Part shown: in pieces, positions 1 through 7,739 of the stretch
Layout: every line of letters starts with the position of its first letter
How positions within the stretch are numbered: the first letter of the stretch is position 1
Assembly (NCBI GenBank): GCA_024234075.1
Contig: JACKOV010000004.1
Location: forward strand, 186,001-250,000
DNA from: Nevskiaceae bacterium
GTDB taxonomy: Bacteria; Pseudomonadota; Gammaproteobacteria; Steroidobacterales; Steroidobacteraceae
DNA length: 64,000 nt
Direction: 5' to 3'
The notes under the pieces: model-generated
Told to the model about the DNA's origin: nothing
The model's input: the letters and a program-made list of their open reading frames with translations, nothing else
Databases searched by the model: none
Program-made: the position numbers and the translations under genes

Positions 1-509
1 CCGGCGAGGATCACCGGCTTGGGCGAGGCGACGATCAGGTCGTGCAGCGAGCGCAACTGCTGCTGTCGCTGGCGGTATTTCAACGACAGGTGCACCAGGA
101 ACACGCAGACCTCGTCGAGCTCGAGCTCGATGATCAGGCGCTTGATGCCGGTGTCGAAATAGTGGAAGCGCTCGTTGGTGACATGCGGGGCCGCCAGGAT
201 CGCGTTGCCCTGCTTGCGCACGATCGGCATCATCTGGTTGATCGAGCTCGCCCCGTACTTGCACTCGTAGGTGGTGTAGTGGCCCAGCCGCCGGGCGATG
301 TGCTCGGCCTGGTTGAGCATGCCGGTGCGGATCGAGCCGGTGTCGACTTCGATCAGGCCGACCAGATCCGGCTCCTGCGAGCGGATGAACTGGGTGATGT
401 CGTCGAGAATCCGCCGGCTGCTGCGCAGATAACCCGCGCCCGGCAGGGGCAGATGGAACGTCGGACCGGTTCCGGTCGCATAACGGATGTTGTAGACGAC
501 GAGCCTCAC
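1..509 (-). CDS. Endonuclease/exonuclease/phosphatase family protein, 3' end cut by window edge
   Basis: Reading from a GTG at 507-509, with an AGAGG-type ribosome site just upstream, gives about 169 codons before the window edge. The product opens with the EEP-family signature NIRYATGTG and continues with EPDLVGLIEVDTGS, where the Glu of LIEVD matches the family's metal-binding acidic residue. Members hydrolyse phosphodiester or phosphomonoester bonds with a divalent metal; nucleic acid, inositol phosphate and sphingomyelin are all known substrates, so the substrate here is unknown. The catalytic His/Asp near the C-terminus lie outside the window. No signal peptide is visible, so it is probably cytoplasmic. 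It diverges from the TIR-like gene at 672. The family call is firm; completeness cannot be judged. Confidence 0.8.
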   Translation of the reverse strand, partial: MRLVVYNIRYATGTGPTFHLPLPGAGYLRSSRRILDDITQFIRSQEPDLVGLIEVDTGSIRTGMLNQAEHIARRLGHYTTYECKYGASSINQMMPIVRKQGNAILAAPHVTNERFHYFDTGIKRLIIELELDEVCVFLVHLSLKYRQRQQQLRSLHDLIVASPKPVILA

Positions 510-671
510 CGCCACCTCTCGCAAGCCAGCCTGCGAAGTGTACGCTGCGGCACGCTGGCTCGCGATCCCGCGTCGGCTCGCGGCGACAGACTTGATCGCT
601 GGGCTACACTCCGCAAGGCTCCGGGCGAGAGTCCGGCAAACAGGGCGGTTCGAGACCGGTGGAGCCTGCGA

Positions 672-1124
672 ATGTCAGAGAAAAACCCGATCCGATTGTT
701 CGTGACCCACGCCTGGGGCGACAACGAAGACTACCTGCGCGTGTTCGAGTTCCTCGAATCGGCGCGGAATTTCTACTACCGCAACTGCAGCGCCGTCGAT
801 CGCAAGCCGAGCGAGGACATCGAGGCGCAGCGGGAAGTGCTGCGGACACAGATCCGCCCGGCAGAGGTCGTGATCGCCACGGCCGCGCTGCTGCAGACGC
901 ACTCCAGCCTGCTGGTATTCCAGATGACGTTCGCGCAGGCGAGCCGCAAGCCGGTGCTGCTGCTGCCGCCGTTCGGGATACAGAGCGAGATACCGAAAGG
1001 GGTCCGCAATCTCGCCAACGAAACGGTCGCCTGGGACGAGCGGGCGCTGGTCGACGCGATTCGTCACACGGCCCGCGGCGAACAGAGCGGGCGCTGGGAC
1101 GTGGTGGAGTTCACGCTCGACTGA
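672..1124 (+). CDS. Orphan TIR-like (MTH538/DUF1863, ThsB-type) domain protein
   Basis: A 150-residue protein that is a single domain. It starts with the strand-loop FVTHAWGDNEDY (residues 10-21), followed by a hydrophobic central strand (AEVVIATAALL, about 64-74) and another (PVLLLPPFG, 94-102). This matches the MTH538 TIR-like fold found in the Thoeris protein ThsB and in many uncharacterised proteins. ThsB-type proteins make nucleotide-based signals from NAD+; whether this one is catalytic cannot be read from the sequence. The ATG at 672 is preceded by GGTGGAG and is chosen because the open frame farther upstream is antisense to the EEP gene. No ThsA-like NADase or other effector is in the window, so it looks like an orphan TIR, or its partner lies off the left edge. 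Confidence 0.75.
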   Translation: MSEKNPIRLFVTHAWGDNEDYLRVFEFLESARNFYYRNCSAVDRKPSEDIEAQREVLRTQIRPAEVVIATAALLQTHSSLLVFQMTFAQASRKPVLLLPPFGIQSEIPKGVRNLANETVAWDERALVDAIRHTARGEQSGRWDVVEFTLD

Positions 1125-1139
1125 GCGCGGGTTGGCCGT

Positions 1140-1526
1140 TCAGGAACGCGCTTCGAGTGCGAACAGCGGGACGATCTGCGCCTTCACGGTGGAGCTCGCC
1201 GTCGCTGCGGCCGGGTGCAAGGGTTCCAGATCTTCGAGCTGCGAGAACGAGGCGAACATCTCGATCAGGCCGGCGGCCAGGTCGTCGACTTCGCGGCTGG
1301 AGAGCTTGCGAATGCTCGCGGTGACGGCATCCTCGCCGCGCATCGGCTTTTCGCGGGTGAGGGCGCCGCGCAGCGCCTCGAAATTGCCGCGTATCTCGGC
1401 AGGCAATTGCGTGCTGTCGAGATCGGCGAGGTGGAGTCGATAGGCGGACTGCAGTCGTTCCTTGACGGTGCCCGACCGCGCCAGCAGTAGTGCCGCGGAG
1501 CGGAACCTGTGCCATGCACCATTCAT
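1140..1526 (-). CDS. Conserved-looking small hypothetical protein
   Basis: A 128-residue protein that I do not recognise. The frame stays open upstream, but the ATG at 1524-1526 has a strong AGGGGG ribosome site and the codons beyond it look non-coding and AT-rich, so this start is preferred. The product is predicted mostly helical, soluble and without a signal peptide, with a basic N-terminus (WHRFRSAALLLARSG) and an acidic, Leu-rich middle. Base composition matches the surrounding genes, which supports real coding. It converges on the TIR-like gene (15-bp gap) and its own upstream region is the AT-rich island with paired dyads. No function is proposed. Confidence 0.6.
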   Translation of the reverse strand: MNGAWHRFRSAALLLARSGTVKERLQSAYRLHLADLDSTQLPAEIRGNFEALRGALTREKPMRGEDAVTASIRKLSSREVDDLAAGLIEMFASFSQLEDLEPLHPAAATASSTVKAQIVPLFALEARS

Positions 1527-1993
1527 CTCGACCCCCTGACTCGCCGCTGGGTTGATATCGCAGTTAACGACACAACCTCGAAATTCTGTAAAGAGATGCC
1601 TGCCAATGGCATCCCGTGAAATCAAGCCATTACCGGCAAAATATAGCCCTCTTTCGTGACATGACCAATAGATAAAGTCGTGCAATGCAAATTTGTCTCA
1701 TATGTCATAATTCACTGTAATTAATTACATTAACTATTTGTTTTAATTGTAATTTCATAATATTACAACTTGCGATGCAATAAACTCGCAGCCCCTCTAG
1801 CCGATGCGCCGGAGGCGACGGCTGCAAGTTGCTGTCGCAATTGCATCGCGTTCGAGCGGTAGTGGGTCTCAGTCCGCCGATTTCGGCACCGGAATTCTGC
1901 AGCCGATCCCGGTTCTGAGACCTGGCTCAAGCAAGCGGCAGGGCGGCTGCCGGACGATCGGCCATCTTTCGTCGAATTCGCTTCCACGCCGCC
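1527..1993. promoter_or_regulatory. Divergent intergenic region with AT-rich island and two matching dyads
   Basis: This gap separates the small gene ending at 1140 from the GGDEF/EAL gene at 1994. Positions about 1680-1790 are strikingly AT-rich in an otherwise GC-rich window. Two perfect inverted repeats lie inside: a continuous 14-bp palindrome at 1716-1729 (TGTAATTAATTACA), and TTGTAAT at 1747-1753 with ATTACAA at 1762-1768. Both are built from the same half-site TGTAAT/ATTACA, with centres about 35 bp apart. This is what a paired binding site for a dimeric regulator looks like. From about 1800 to 1993 the GC content returns to normal and I see no gene there. Confidence 0.55.
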
Positions 1994-4675
1994 ATGCCGC
2001 CGTATCGTCTGAGCCCACGCTTGCGCCGATTCGCTGCCCTGGCGGCCATTGCACTGCTGTTTCTGGCCGGGGTCGCGCTGATTCTCGAGCGTGTTCTGCT
2101 GCCGAGCTATGAATCGCTGGAGACGGATGCGATTCGCCAGAGCACGGAGCAGGTCGTCAAGGCCCTGCAGGCGGAGGTGCGGCAGATCGCCGTGGTCGGC
2201 AACGACTACGCCAGCTGGGACGAGATGTATGCCTTCGTCCGCGACCGCAATGCCAAGTTTGCCGAGCTCAATTTCTCCAAACTCGGCCTGCGGGAGATGG
2301 ACGTCGACGCGGTGTTCGTCGTCGACGAAACGGGTCGTGAGATCTACTCGGCCGAGCAGCGTGCCACCGACGACTTCTATGCCGTGCCGGCTACCGAACC
2401 GGTGCGCAAGGCGCTTCAGGCCAATCTGCAGGCGCTGAACACACTGCCCGAGGAGCGTGACGATCAGCTGGTGCTGCGCCTGCCCGACGGCGTTGCGGTG
2501 GTCGATGCCAGTCCGATCATCCAGACCGACCGGACGGGTCCGTCGCGCGGCACGCTGGTATTCGTGCGGCGCCTGGGACCCGAGACGCTCGCGCGCATTT
2601 CCTCGGTCAGCCAGTTGCCGGTTGCGATGTGGGATCTGTCACGCCTGCCGGACGCCGTGCCGGCATCGGTGGTGCAGTGGGCGCAGTCGGGCGGCGAATC
2701 GCGGTTCTCGATGCCGTTGGGCGACGAGGAGATCGCCGGCTATGCCCGCCTCGCCGCGCTCGACGGCACGGCGGCGATCGTGCTCGGCACGCATACATCG
2801 CGGGCCGTCTACCAGCAGGGGCAGGAGACCAAGCGGTTCCTGCTGGTCGCCATCGTCTTCATGGTCGTGCTGGTCATAGCGATCACCGTGGTGCTCGACT
2901 GCAAGCTCGAGCGTTCCACGCGGCAGGCCCGGGTCAGCGAGACGCTCTATCGTGCGGTGGTCGAGCAGGCCGAGGAAGGCATCATCCTGCTCGATCCGGA
3001 GACCCATACCGTGCTGCAGGCCAACCCGGCGGTGGTGCGACTGAGCGGGCGCGGCGCCGAGGATCTGCATCAGCGCAACATCGAGGAGATCGTCGCTGCC
3101 GATTCGCTGCCGCTGCTCTGGGGCGTGCTGTCGGATTCCGCGGGCGGCGCCCGTGCACCCTGCGAGGTCGGATTGCGGCGTGCCGACGGCTCGCTGCTCG
3201 ACGTGGAGATTTCCGCCAGTCCGGTGTTGCTCGAGGACCGGCGGTTGGTGTCCTTGCTGATCCGCGACGTCTCGCAGCGCAAGCTGGCCGAGGCCCGATT
3301 GCTCGACCACCAGCGGCGGCTCGAGCATCTGGCCAACCACGATCCGTTGACCGGGCTGCCCAACCGGCTCTATCTGAATTTCCGCTTGCCGGGCCTGATC
3401 GACCAGGCCGGCCGGGACCGCGCATCGCTCGCGGTCTATTACATCGATGTCGATCATTTCAAGCACATCAACGATTCGAGCGGGCACGAGGTCGGCGACG
3501 GCGTGCTGTGCGCGATGGCCGAGCGTTTGCGGCACATCGTCTCGAAGGACGATCTGGTGGCACGCATCAGCGGCGATGAGTTCGTGGTCGTGTCGATCGC
3601 CCGCGACCCGCGCGCGTTCGAGAAGGTTGCCACCCGTGTCACCGAGCATTTGCGCGAACCGCTGACCATCGACGGTCGCAACTATGCGGTCAGCGTCAGT
3701 CTCGGCGTTTCGGTCTACCCGCGCGACGGTTTTTCGGCGCCGGATCTGCTGCGAAGTGCCGACATCGCGTTGTACCAGGCGAAGGAGCGTGGCCGAGACA
3801 ACTTCGCGTTCTTCGCCGACGAGATGAACGTGCGGGTGCACGAGCGCATGCAGCTCGAGCAGGCGCTGCGCATCGCGCTGTCCGAAGGGCAGCTGAGCGT
3901 GCACTACCAGCCGCTCGTGGATCTGAAAAGCGAGCGTATCGCGGGCCTGGAAGCACTGGCGCGCTGGAAACATCCGGAGTTCGGTGACGTGCCGCCGGCA
4001 CAGTTCATTCCCGTGGCCGAGGAATGCGGCCTGATCGTCGAGCTCGGCGAGGTCGTGCTGCGTCAGGTCTGCGCCCAGCTTGCCGAGTGGTCGCATACCG
4101 GCATTCCCGTGGTGCCGGTGGCAGTCAACGTCTCCGCGCAGCAGCTGCAGCGCACCAACATCCGGGATCGCGTGCTGGCGATCTGCTCCGAATACGATGT
4201 CGCACCGGGATTGCTGCAGATCGAGCTGACCGAGAGCACGGTGATGCGGGAGATCGATCGGCAGATCGGTGCTCTCGAAGGCCTGCGTGCGGCCGGCGTG
4301 CGAATCTCGATCGACGATTTCGGCACGGGTTATTCCAGCCTCAGCTACCTCAAGCATCTGCCCATCGACCACCTGAAGATCGACCGCTCGTTCGTGCGCG
4401 ACATGGCGGTGGACACCAATGATGCGGCGATCGTCAACGCGATCATCAGCATGGCCCGCAGCCTGAAACTCGAGACGATCGCCGAAGGGGTGGAGACGGC
4501 ACAGCATGCGCTGCGGCTGGCCAGTCTGGGCTGCGATTTTGCGCAGGGCTATTATTTCAGTGGACCACTGCCGGCCGAGGACTGTCGCCGGCTGCTCGCC
4601 GAGCTCAGCCGCCGCGCCCAGATGGACGACACGCAGCGGCTGCGTGTCGCAAGCAGCTCCGCGGCGTTGCGCTGA
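1994..4675 (+). CDS. Membrane CHASE4-PAS-GGDEF-EAL c-di-GMP turnover protein
   Basis: An 893-residue inner-membrane protein. In order: transmembrane helix (about 10-32), periplasmic CHASE4-type sensor (about 45-265, with the typical NDYASWDEMY segment), second transmembrane helix (about 281-303), PAS domain (about 318-430), GGDEF domain (about 445-610) and EAL domain (about 620-880). The cyclase signature reads RISGDEF near residue 525, with Ser in the first position of the loop. The phosphodiesterase half keeps EALARW (about 652), NVSAQQLQ, ELTEST, DDFGTGYSSL and the late IAEGVET, so hydrolysis of c-di-GMP looks intact; synthesis is plausible but less certain. It probably adjusts c-di-GMP in response to a periplasmic signal and may feed the motility genes at 54-64 kb. 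It is followed by the kinase-like and regulator genes. Confidence 0.92.
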   Translation: MPPYRLSPRLRRFAALAAIALLFLAGVALILERVLLPSYESLETDAIRQSTEQVVKALQAEVRQIAVVGNDYASWDEMYAFVRDRNAKFAELNFSKLGLREMDVDAVFVVDETGREIYSAEQRATDDFYAVPATEPVRKALQANLQALNTLPEERDDQLVLRLPDGVAVVDASPIIQTDRTGPSRGTLVFVRRLGPETLARISSVSQLPVAMWDLSRLPDAVPASVVQWAQSGGESRFSMPLGDEEIAGYARLAALDGTAAIVLGTHTSRAVYQQGQETKRFLLVAIVFMVVLVIAITVVLDCKLERSTRQARVSETLYRAVVEQAEEGIILLDPETHTVLQANPAVVRLSGRGAEDLHQRNIEEIVAADSLPLLWGVLSDSAGGARAPCEVGLRRADGSLLDVEISASPVLLEDRRLVSLLIRDVSQRKLAEARLLDHQRRLEHLANHDPLTGLPNRLYLNFRLPGLIDQAGRDRASLAVYYIDVDHFKHINDSSGHEVGDGVLCAMAERLRHIVSKDDLVARISGDEFVVVSIARDPRAFEKVATRVTEHLREPLTIDGRNYAVSVSLGVSVYPRDGFSAPDLLRSADIALYQAKERGRDNFAFFADEMNVRVHERMQLEQALRIALSEGQLSVHYQPLVDLKSERIAGLEALARWKHPEFGDVPPAQFIPVAEECGLIVELGEVVLRQVCAQLAEWSHTGIPVVPVAVNVSAQQLQRTNIRDRVLAICSEYDVAPGLLQIELTESTVMREIDRQIGALEGLRAAGVRISIDDFGTGYSSLSYLKHLPIDHLKIDRSFVRDMAVDTNDAAIVNAIISMARSLKLETIAEGVETAQHALRLASLGCDFAQGYYFSGPLPAEDCRRLLAELSRRAQMDDTQRLRVASSSAALR

Positions 4676-4731
4676 CCGGGCTGCGGCGCATAATTGGCAG
4701 CCCGATCACCTGCCAGCCGAGCCAACGCGAG

Positions 4732-5478
4732 ATGACCGGACAGGAGAAGGGAAGTCTCGGGGCCGTGCCACCACTGCGCACGGATTACCGGCTAGCCGCA
4801 GCGCTGGCTGCTCCGGTGGCGCGACTGGCGCTGCGCCAGCAGAATCAGCGCGCGCTGCTGCCGGCGCTGCTGCACGAGGTCAATGGTTCGCTCAACGGCC
4901 TGACACTGTCGACGGAGCTGCTGGCTCGTGTGCCGCCGAGGCCCGGTGCCGCGGACGCGGCAGCGCAACCGGCGGACTTGCTGCAGCGGACCCGCACCGA
5001 ACTCAGCCGCCTCAAGACCATACTGCGTTCGATGGAACGGCATCTCGCGCCTGCGGAGTCTGCCTTGGGTGGCCTGCCGCGGACGCCGTTCGATGCCGTC
5101 ATGCAGGAAGTGCAGGCGGTGCTGATGCCGGCCGTGCGTCGCAACCAGCTGGCCTGGCAACCGGCCGTGGCGCCGACCGGTGCTGCGGTCGCGGTCGCAC
5201 GAGGAGCGGAAGAGACTTTCGACCTGCTGGCCGGCTTCGCAATCATCGCCATCGAAGCGGCACCGGCCGGCAGCACGCTCGAACCCACGACGGGCTGCGA
5301 CGGCGAGCGGGTGCTGTTCGGGATTCGTCATGCCGGCACGGCACGGACGGGCTTCGGACTGGAGCTGCATCGCGAGCTGCTGCGGGCAGCGGTGGCGGAG
5401 GGCGGGAGCGGCGTCGATTGGTGGCAGCTCGAGGATGGCTGCGTCGCCCGGCTTGCCCTGCGCCGGGCCGTCGATTGA
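4732..5478 (+). CDS. Degenerate histidine-kinase-like protein
   Basis: A 248-residue protein that resembles the dimerisation/phosphoacceptor and ATPase parts of a histidine kinase in outline only. LLHEVNGSLNGL (His about 48) looks like an H-box, and the next segment is a heptad-like helix (RTRTELSRLKTILRSME). The C-terminal half, where N, G1 and G2 boxes should be, lacks recognisable ATP-binding motifs; GTARTGFGLELHRELL resembles a worn G2 region. There is no sensor or membrane segment. It lies 56 bp after the GGDEF/EAL gene and 93 bp before a NarL-type response regulator, so it may act as a phosphotransfer or scaffold partner for that regulator. The assignment is inferred from weak motifs and context. 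Confidence 0.5.
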   Translation: MTGQEKGSLGAVPPLRTDYRLAAALAAPVARLALRQQNQRALLPALLHEVNGSLNGLTLSTELLARVPPRPGAADAAAQPADLLQRTRTELSRLKTILRSMERHLAPAESALGGLPRTPFDAVMQEVQAVLMPAVRRNQLAWQPAVAPTGAAVAVARGAEETFDLLAGFAIIAIEAAPAGSTLEPTTGCDGERVLFGIRHAGTARTGFGLELHRELLRAAVAEGGSGVDWWQLEDGCVARLALRRAVD

Positions 5479-5571
5479 CGACGGGAGGCCGTCGGTGGCC
5501 GGCGAATCCAGCGCGATGCCGCAGTCGCGTCGGGCGAAGCAGGCCGCACGAACACAAGGGGGATTCTGCGA

Positions 5572-6204
5572 ATGGCCAGAGTACTCATCGCGGATGATCA
5601 CGCAGTGGTGCGTGCCGGTTTGCGGCAATTCCTGGTCGAGGACCGGTCCGTCCGGGAAGTCGGCGAAGCGGCCACGGGACAGCAGACGCTCGATCGCCTG
5701 CGAACGGGTGGCTGGGATCTGCTGATCCTCGACATCAACATGCCCGATCGCAGCGGACTCGACATCCTCAAGTACGCGCGCTGCGGTTTTCCCGAAACGC
5801 GCATCCTGGTACTCAGCGGCTTCCCGGAACGGCAGTACGCACTGAACGTGCTGCGGGCCGGCGCGAGCGGCTATCTCGCCAAGGACAGCGCTGCCGAAGA
5901 GCTGATGAAGGCTGTGCACATGATTTTGCAGGGGCGGCGCTACGTCAGCGCGACGCTGGCGGAGCTGCTGGTATCGGATATCGACGGCGAGGGCGATCGT
6001 CCGATCCACGCGCAGTTGTCGGAGCGTGAGTTCCAGATCTTCTGCAAGCTGGCCACCGGGCGCGCGGTGTCCGACATCGCCCAGGAACTCTGCCTGAGCG
6101 TGAAGACCGTGAGCACGTACCGCAGCCGCGTGCTGGAGAAGATGAACTTCAAGACCAACGCCGACATCACCTCCTACGCGTTGCGCAACGGGCTGATGCA
6201 GTAG
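5572..6204 (+). CDS. NarL/FixJ-type (LuxR HTH) response regulator
   Basis: A 210-residue two-domain regulator. The receiver domain (about 1-120) has the acidic pair ADD (7-9), phosphoacceptor Asp54 in LILDINMPDRSG, a Ser in LVLSG and Lys104 in YLAKDS. The output domain (about 145-205) is a LuxR-type helix-turn-helix with LSEREFQIFCKLATG and SVKTVSTYRSRVLEKM. It should bind DNA as a phosphorylation-controlled dimer. An AAGGGGGA ribosome site precedes the ATG. The preceding kinase-like gene is the likely partner; the targets are not evident. It converges on the DASS transporter gene with an 80-bp gap that is AT-rich (6205-6283). Confidence 0.9.
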   Translation: MARVLIADDHAVVRAGLRQFLVEDRSVREVGEAATGQQTLDRLRTGGWDLLILDINMPDRSGLDILKYARCGFPETRILVLSGFPERQYALNVLRAGASGYLAKDSAAEELMKAVHMILQGRRYVSATLAELLVSDIDGEGDRPIHAQLSEREFQIFCKLATGRAVSDIAQELCLSVKTVSTYRSRVLEKMNFKTNADITSYALRNGLMQ

Positions 6205-6283
6205 CGCCTTGTGCGCATAATGTATATTAAGTTAAATATTGGATTGACTGAATCTGGAGCAACCGCTTCGCAGCCTCGCCGAT

Positions 6284-7726
6284 TCAGCCTGGCTTGAGGC
6301 CGAGCCACGGCACGAGCAGCACGCAGGTCAGCGTGATCAGGATCGCGCAGGCCACGTCGAGCCACAGGCCGGAGCGCAGCATGTCCGGGACTCGTACCCG
6401 GCCGGTGCCGTACACCATCGCATTCGACGAGGTGCCTGCCGGATTGGCGAAGCCCCAGCTTGCGGCCATGCCGGCTGCCAGGGCCACGGGTACCGGGTCG
6501 TAGTGGCCCGCGAGCGCCAGCGTGGCGGCGATCGGCATGAAGATCGTGGCGGTCGCGACGTTGCTGGCGCATTCGGTGACCAGCGAACAGAGCAGCGCGA
6601 CCACCAGCACCAGCAACCACAACGGCAGCCCGGCGACGGCCTGGGTTTCCTGGCCCAGCCAGGCGCTGAGACCGGTTTGGACCACGGCATCGGCGAGCGC
6701 GATGCCGCCGCCGAGCAGCAGGATCAGGTACCACGGTGCCTGGCGTGCGTCCGCCCATTCGATCAGGTAACGACCGCGCGAAGGCTGGCGACGCTCGCCC
6801 GAAGGAATCGCGCACAGCATCAGTGCGGCGGCCACCGCGATGCCTGCGTCGGTGATTCCGGGAATCACCCGATCCAGCACCGGCAGCATGACCCAGGCGG
6901 CACAGGTCACGGCGATGACGGCCAGTACCCGGTGCTCTGGCGTACCCATCGGCGGGGTCTGGCCGATCGCCGCGACGATCGCCTGGGGGCTGCCCGCTGC
7001 GAGCTTGAACGGCAGTGTCGTCTTCAGGATCCACCAGCAGACCGGCAACGACACGATCATCAGCGGAACACCGAACAGGCACCACTCGAGAAAGGTGATC
7101 GTGACGCCGAGCTGCCGTTCGAGCAGACCGATCACGATCGGATTCACCGGCGTGGCGATCGGGGTCGAGACGCCGCCGATGTTGCTGGCATAAGCCACCG
7201 ACAGCACCATCGCGGCGGCGAAGCGCTTCTGGTCGGGGTCCGGTTGCGGACTGTCGAGCGTCGGCGCCAGGGCCACCAGGATCGCGGCGGCGATCGGCAG
7301 CATCATCACGGTGGTGGCCGAGTTGTTGACCCACATCGAGACGAAGGCCGTCACGCACATCAGCGCAAACATCAGCCGCGACGGTTTGGCGCCGGCCCGC
7401 GCAATCACCGCCAGGGCCATCCGGCGATGCAGATCCCATTTCTCGACGGCGATGCCGATCATCGCGCCGCCCAGCACCAGGAACAGCACCGGCGACATGT
7501 AGCGGCCGGCGACCGCGTCCGGTGACGCGATGCCGAGCAGCGGCAGGATCAGGAACGGCAGGCTGCCGGTCAGGGTCACCGGCACGGCTTCGCTGAACCA
7601 CCAGGTCGCCATCAGGCCCACTACGGCAGCGGTTCGCCAGCCGGCGGGCGACAGCCCGTCCGGTGCCGGCAGCATGAGCATGAGCGTGAACAGGGCGACG
7701 CCCAGCCAGAATCCAGCACGTTGCAT
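6284..7726 (-). CDS. DASS/SLC13-family anion (dicarboxylate) transporter
   Basis: A 480-residue, highly hydrophobic inner-membrane protein with about 11-12 predicted transmembrane segments. Both family signatures are present: WVNNSATTVMMLPIA in the first half and ECASNVATATIFMPI in the second, the paired SNT-type motifs that bind Na+ and a carboxylate in SLC13 transporters. It should import or exchange dicarboxylates or similar anions with Na+. The ATG at 7724-7726 is used because the frame upstream overlaps the preceding gene and loses hydrophobic character. It begins only 13 bp after the molybdenum hydroxylase gene, so the two are probably co-transcribed and the transporter may carry the substrate or product of that enzyme. 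The true substrate is unknown. Confidence 0.85.
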   Translation of the reverse strand: MQRAGFWLGVALFTLMLMLPAPDGLSPAGWRTAAVVGLMATWWFSEAVPVTLTGSLPFLILPLLGIASPDAVAGRYMSPVLFLVLGGAMIGIAVEKWDLHRRMALAVIARAGAKPSRLMFALMCVTAFVSMWVNNSATTVMMLPIAAAILVALAPTLDSPQPDPDQKRFAAAMVLSVAYASNIGGVSTPIATPVNPIVIGLLERQLGVTITFLEWCLFGVPLMIVSLPVCWWILKTTLPFKLAAGSPQAIVAAIGQTPPMGTPEHRVLAVIAVTCAAWVMLPVLDRVIPGITDAGIAVAAALMLCAIPSGERRQPSRGRYLIEWADARQAPWYLILLLGGGIALADAVVQTGLSAWLGQETQAVAGLPLWLLVLVVALLCSLVTECASNVATATIFMPIAATLALAGHYDPVPVALAAGMAASWGFANPAGTSSNAMVYGTGRVRVPDMLRSGLWLDVACAILITLTCVLLVPWLGLKPG

Positions 7727-7739
7727 CGATGCGGTCCGG

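Noticed and set aside
2639..4507. A 622-codon minus-strand frame opposite the GGDEF/EAL gene
   Set aside because: Antisense of a protein with intact catalytic motifs; no homology features of its own.
6205..6283. Terminator between the response regulator and the DASS gene
   Set aside because: CTGAATC and GATTCAG can pair but only around a long loop and partly inside the stop codon; no clean T-tract follows.
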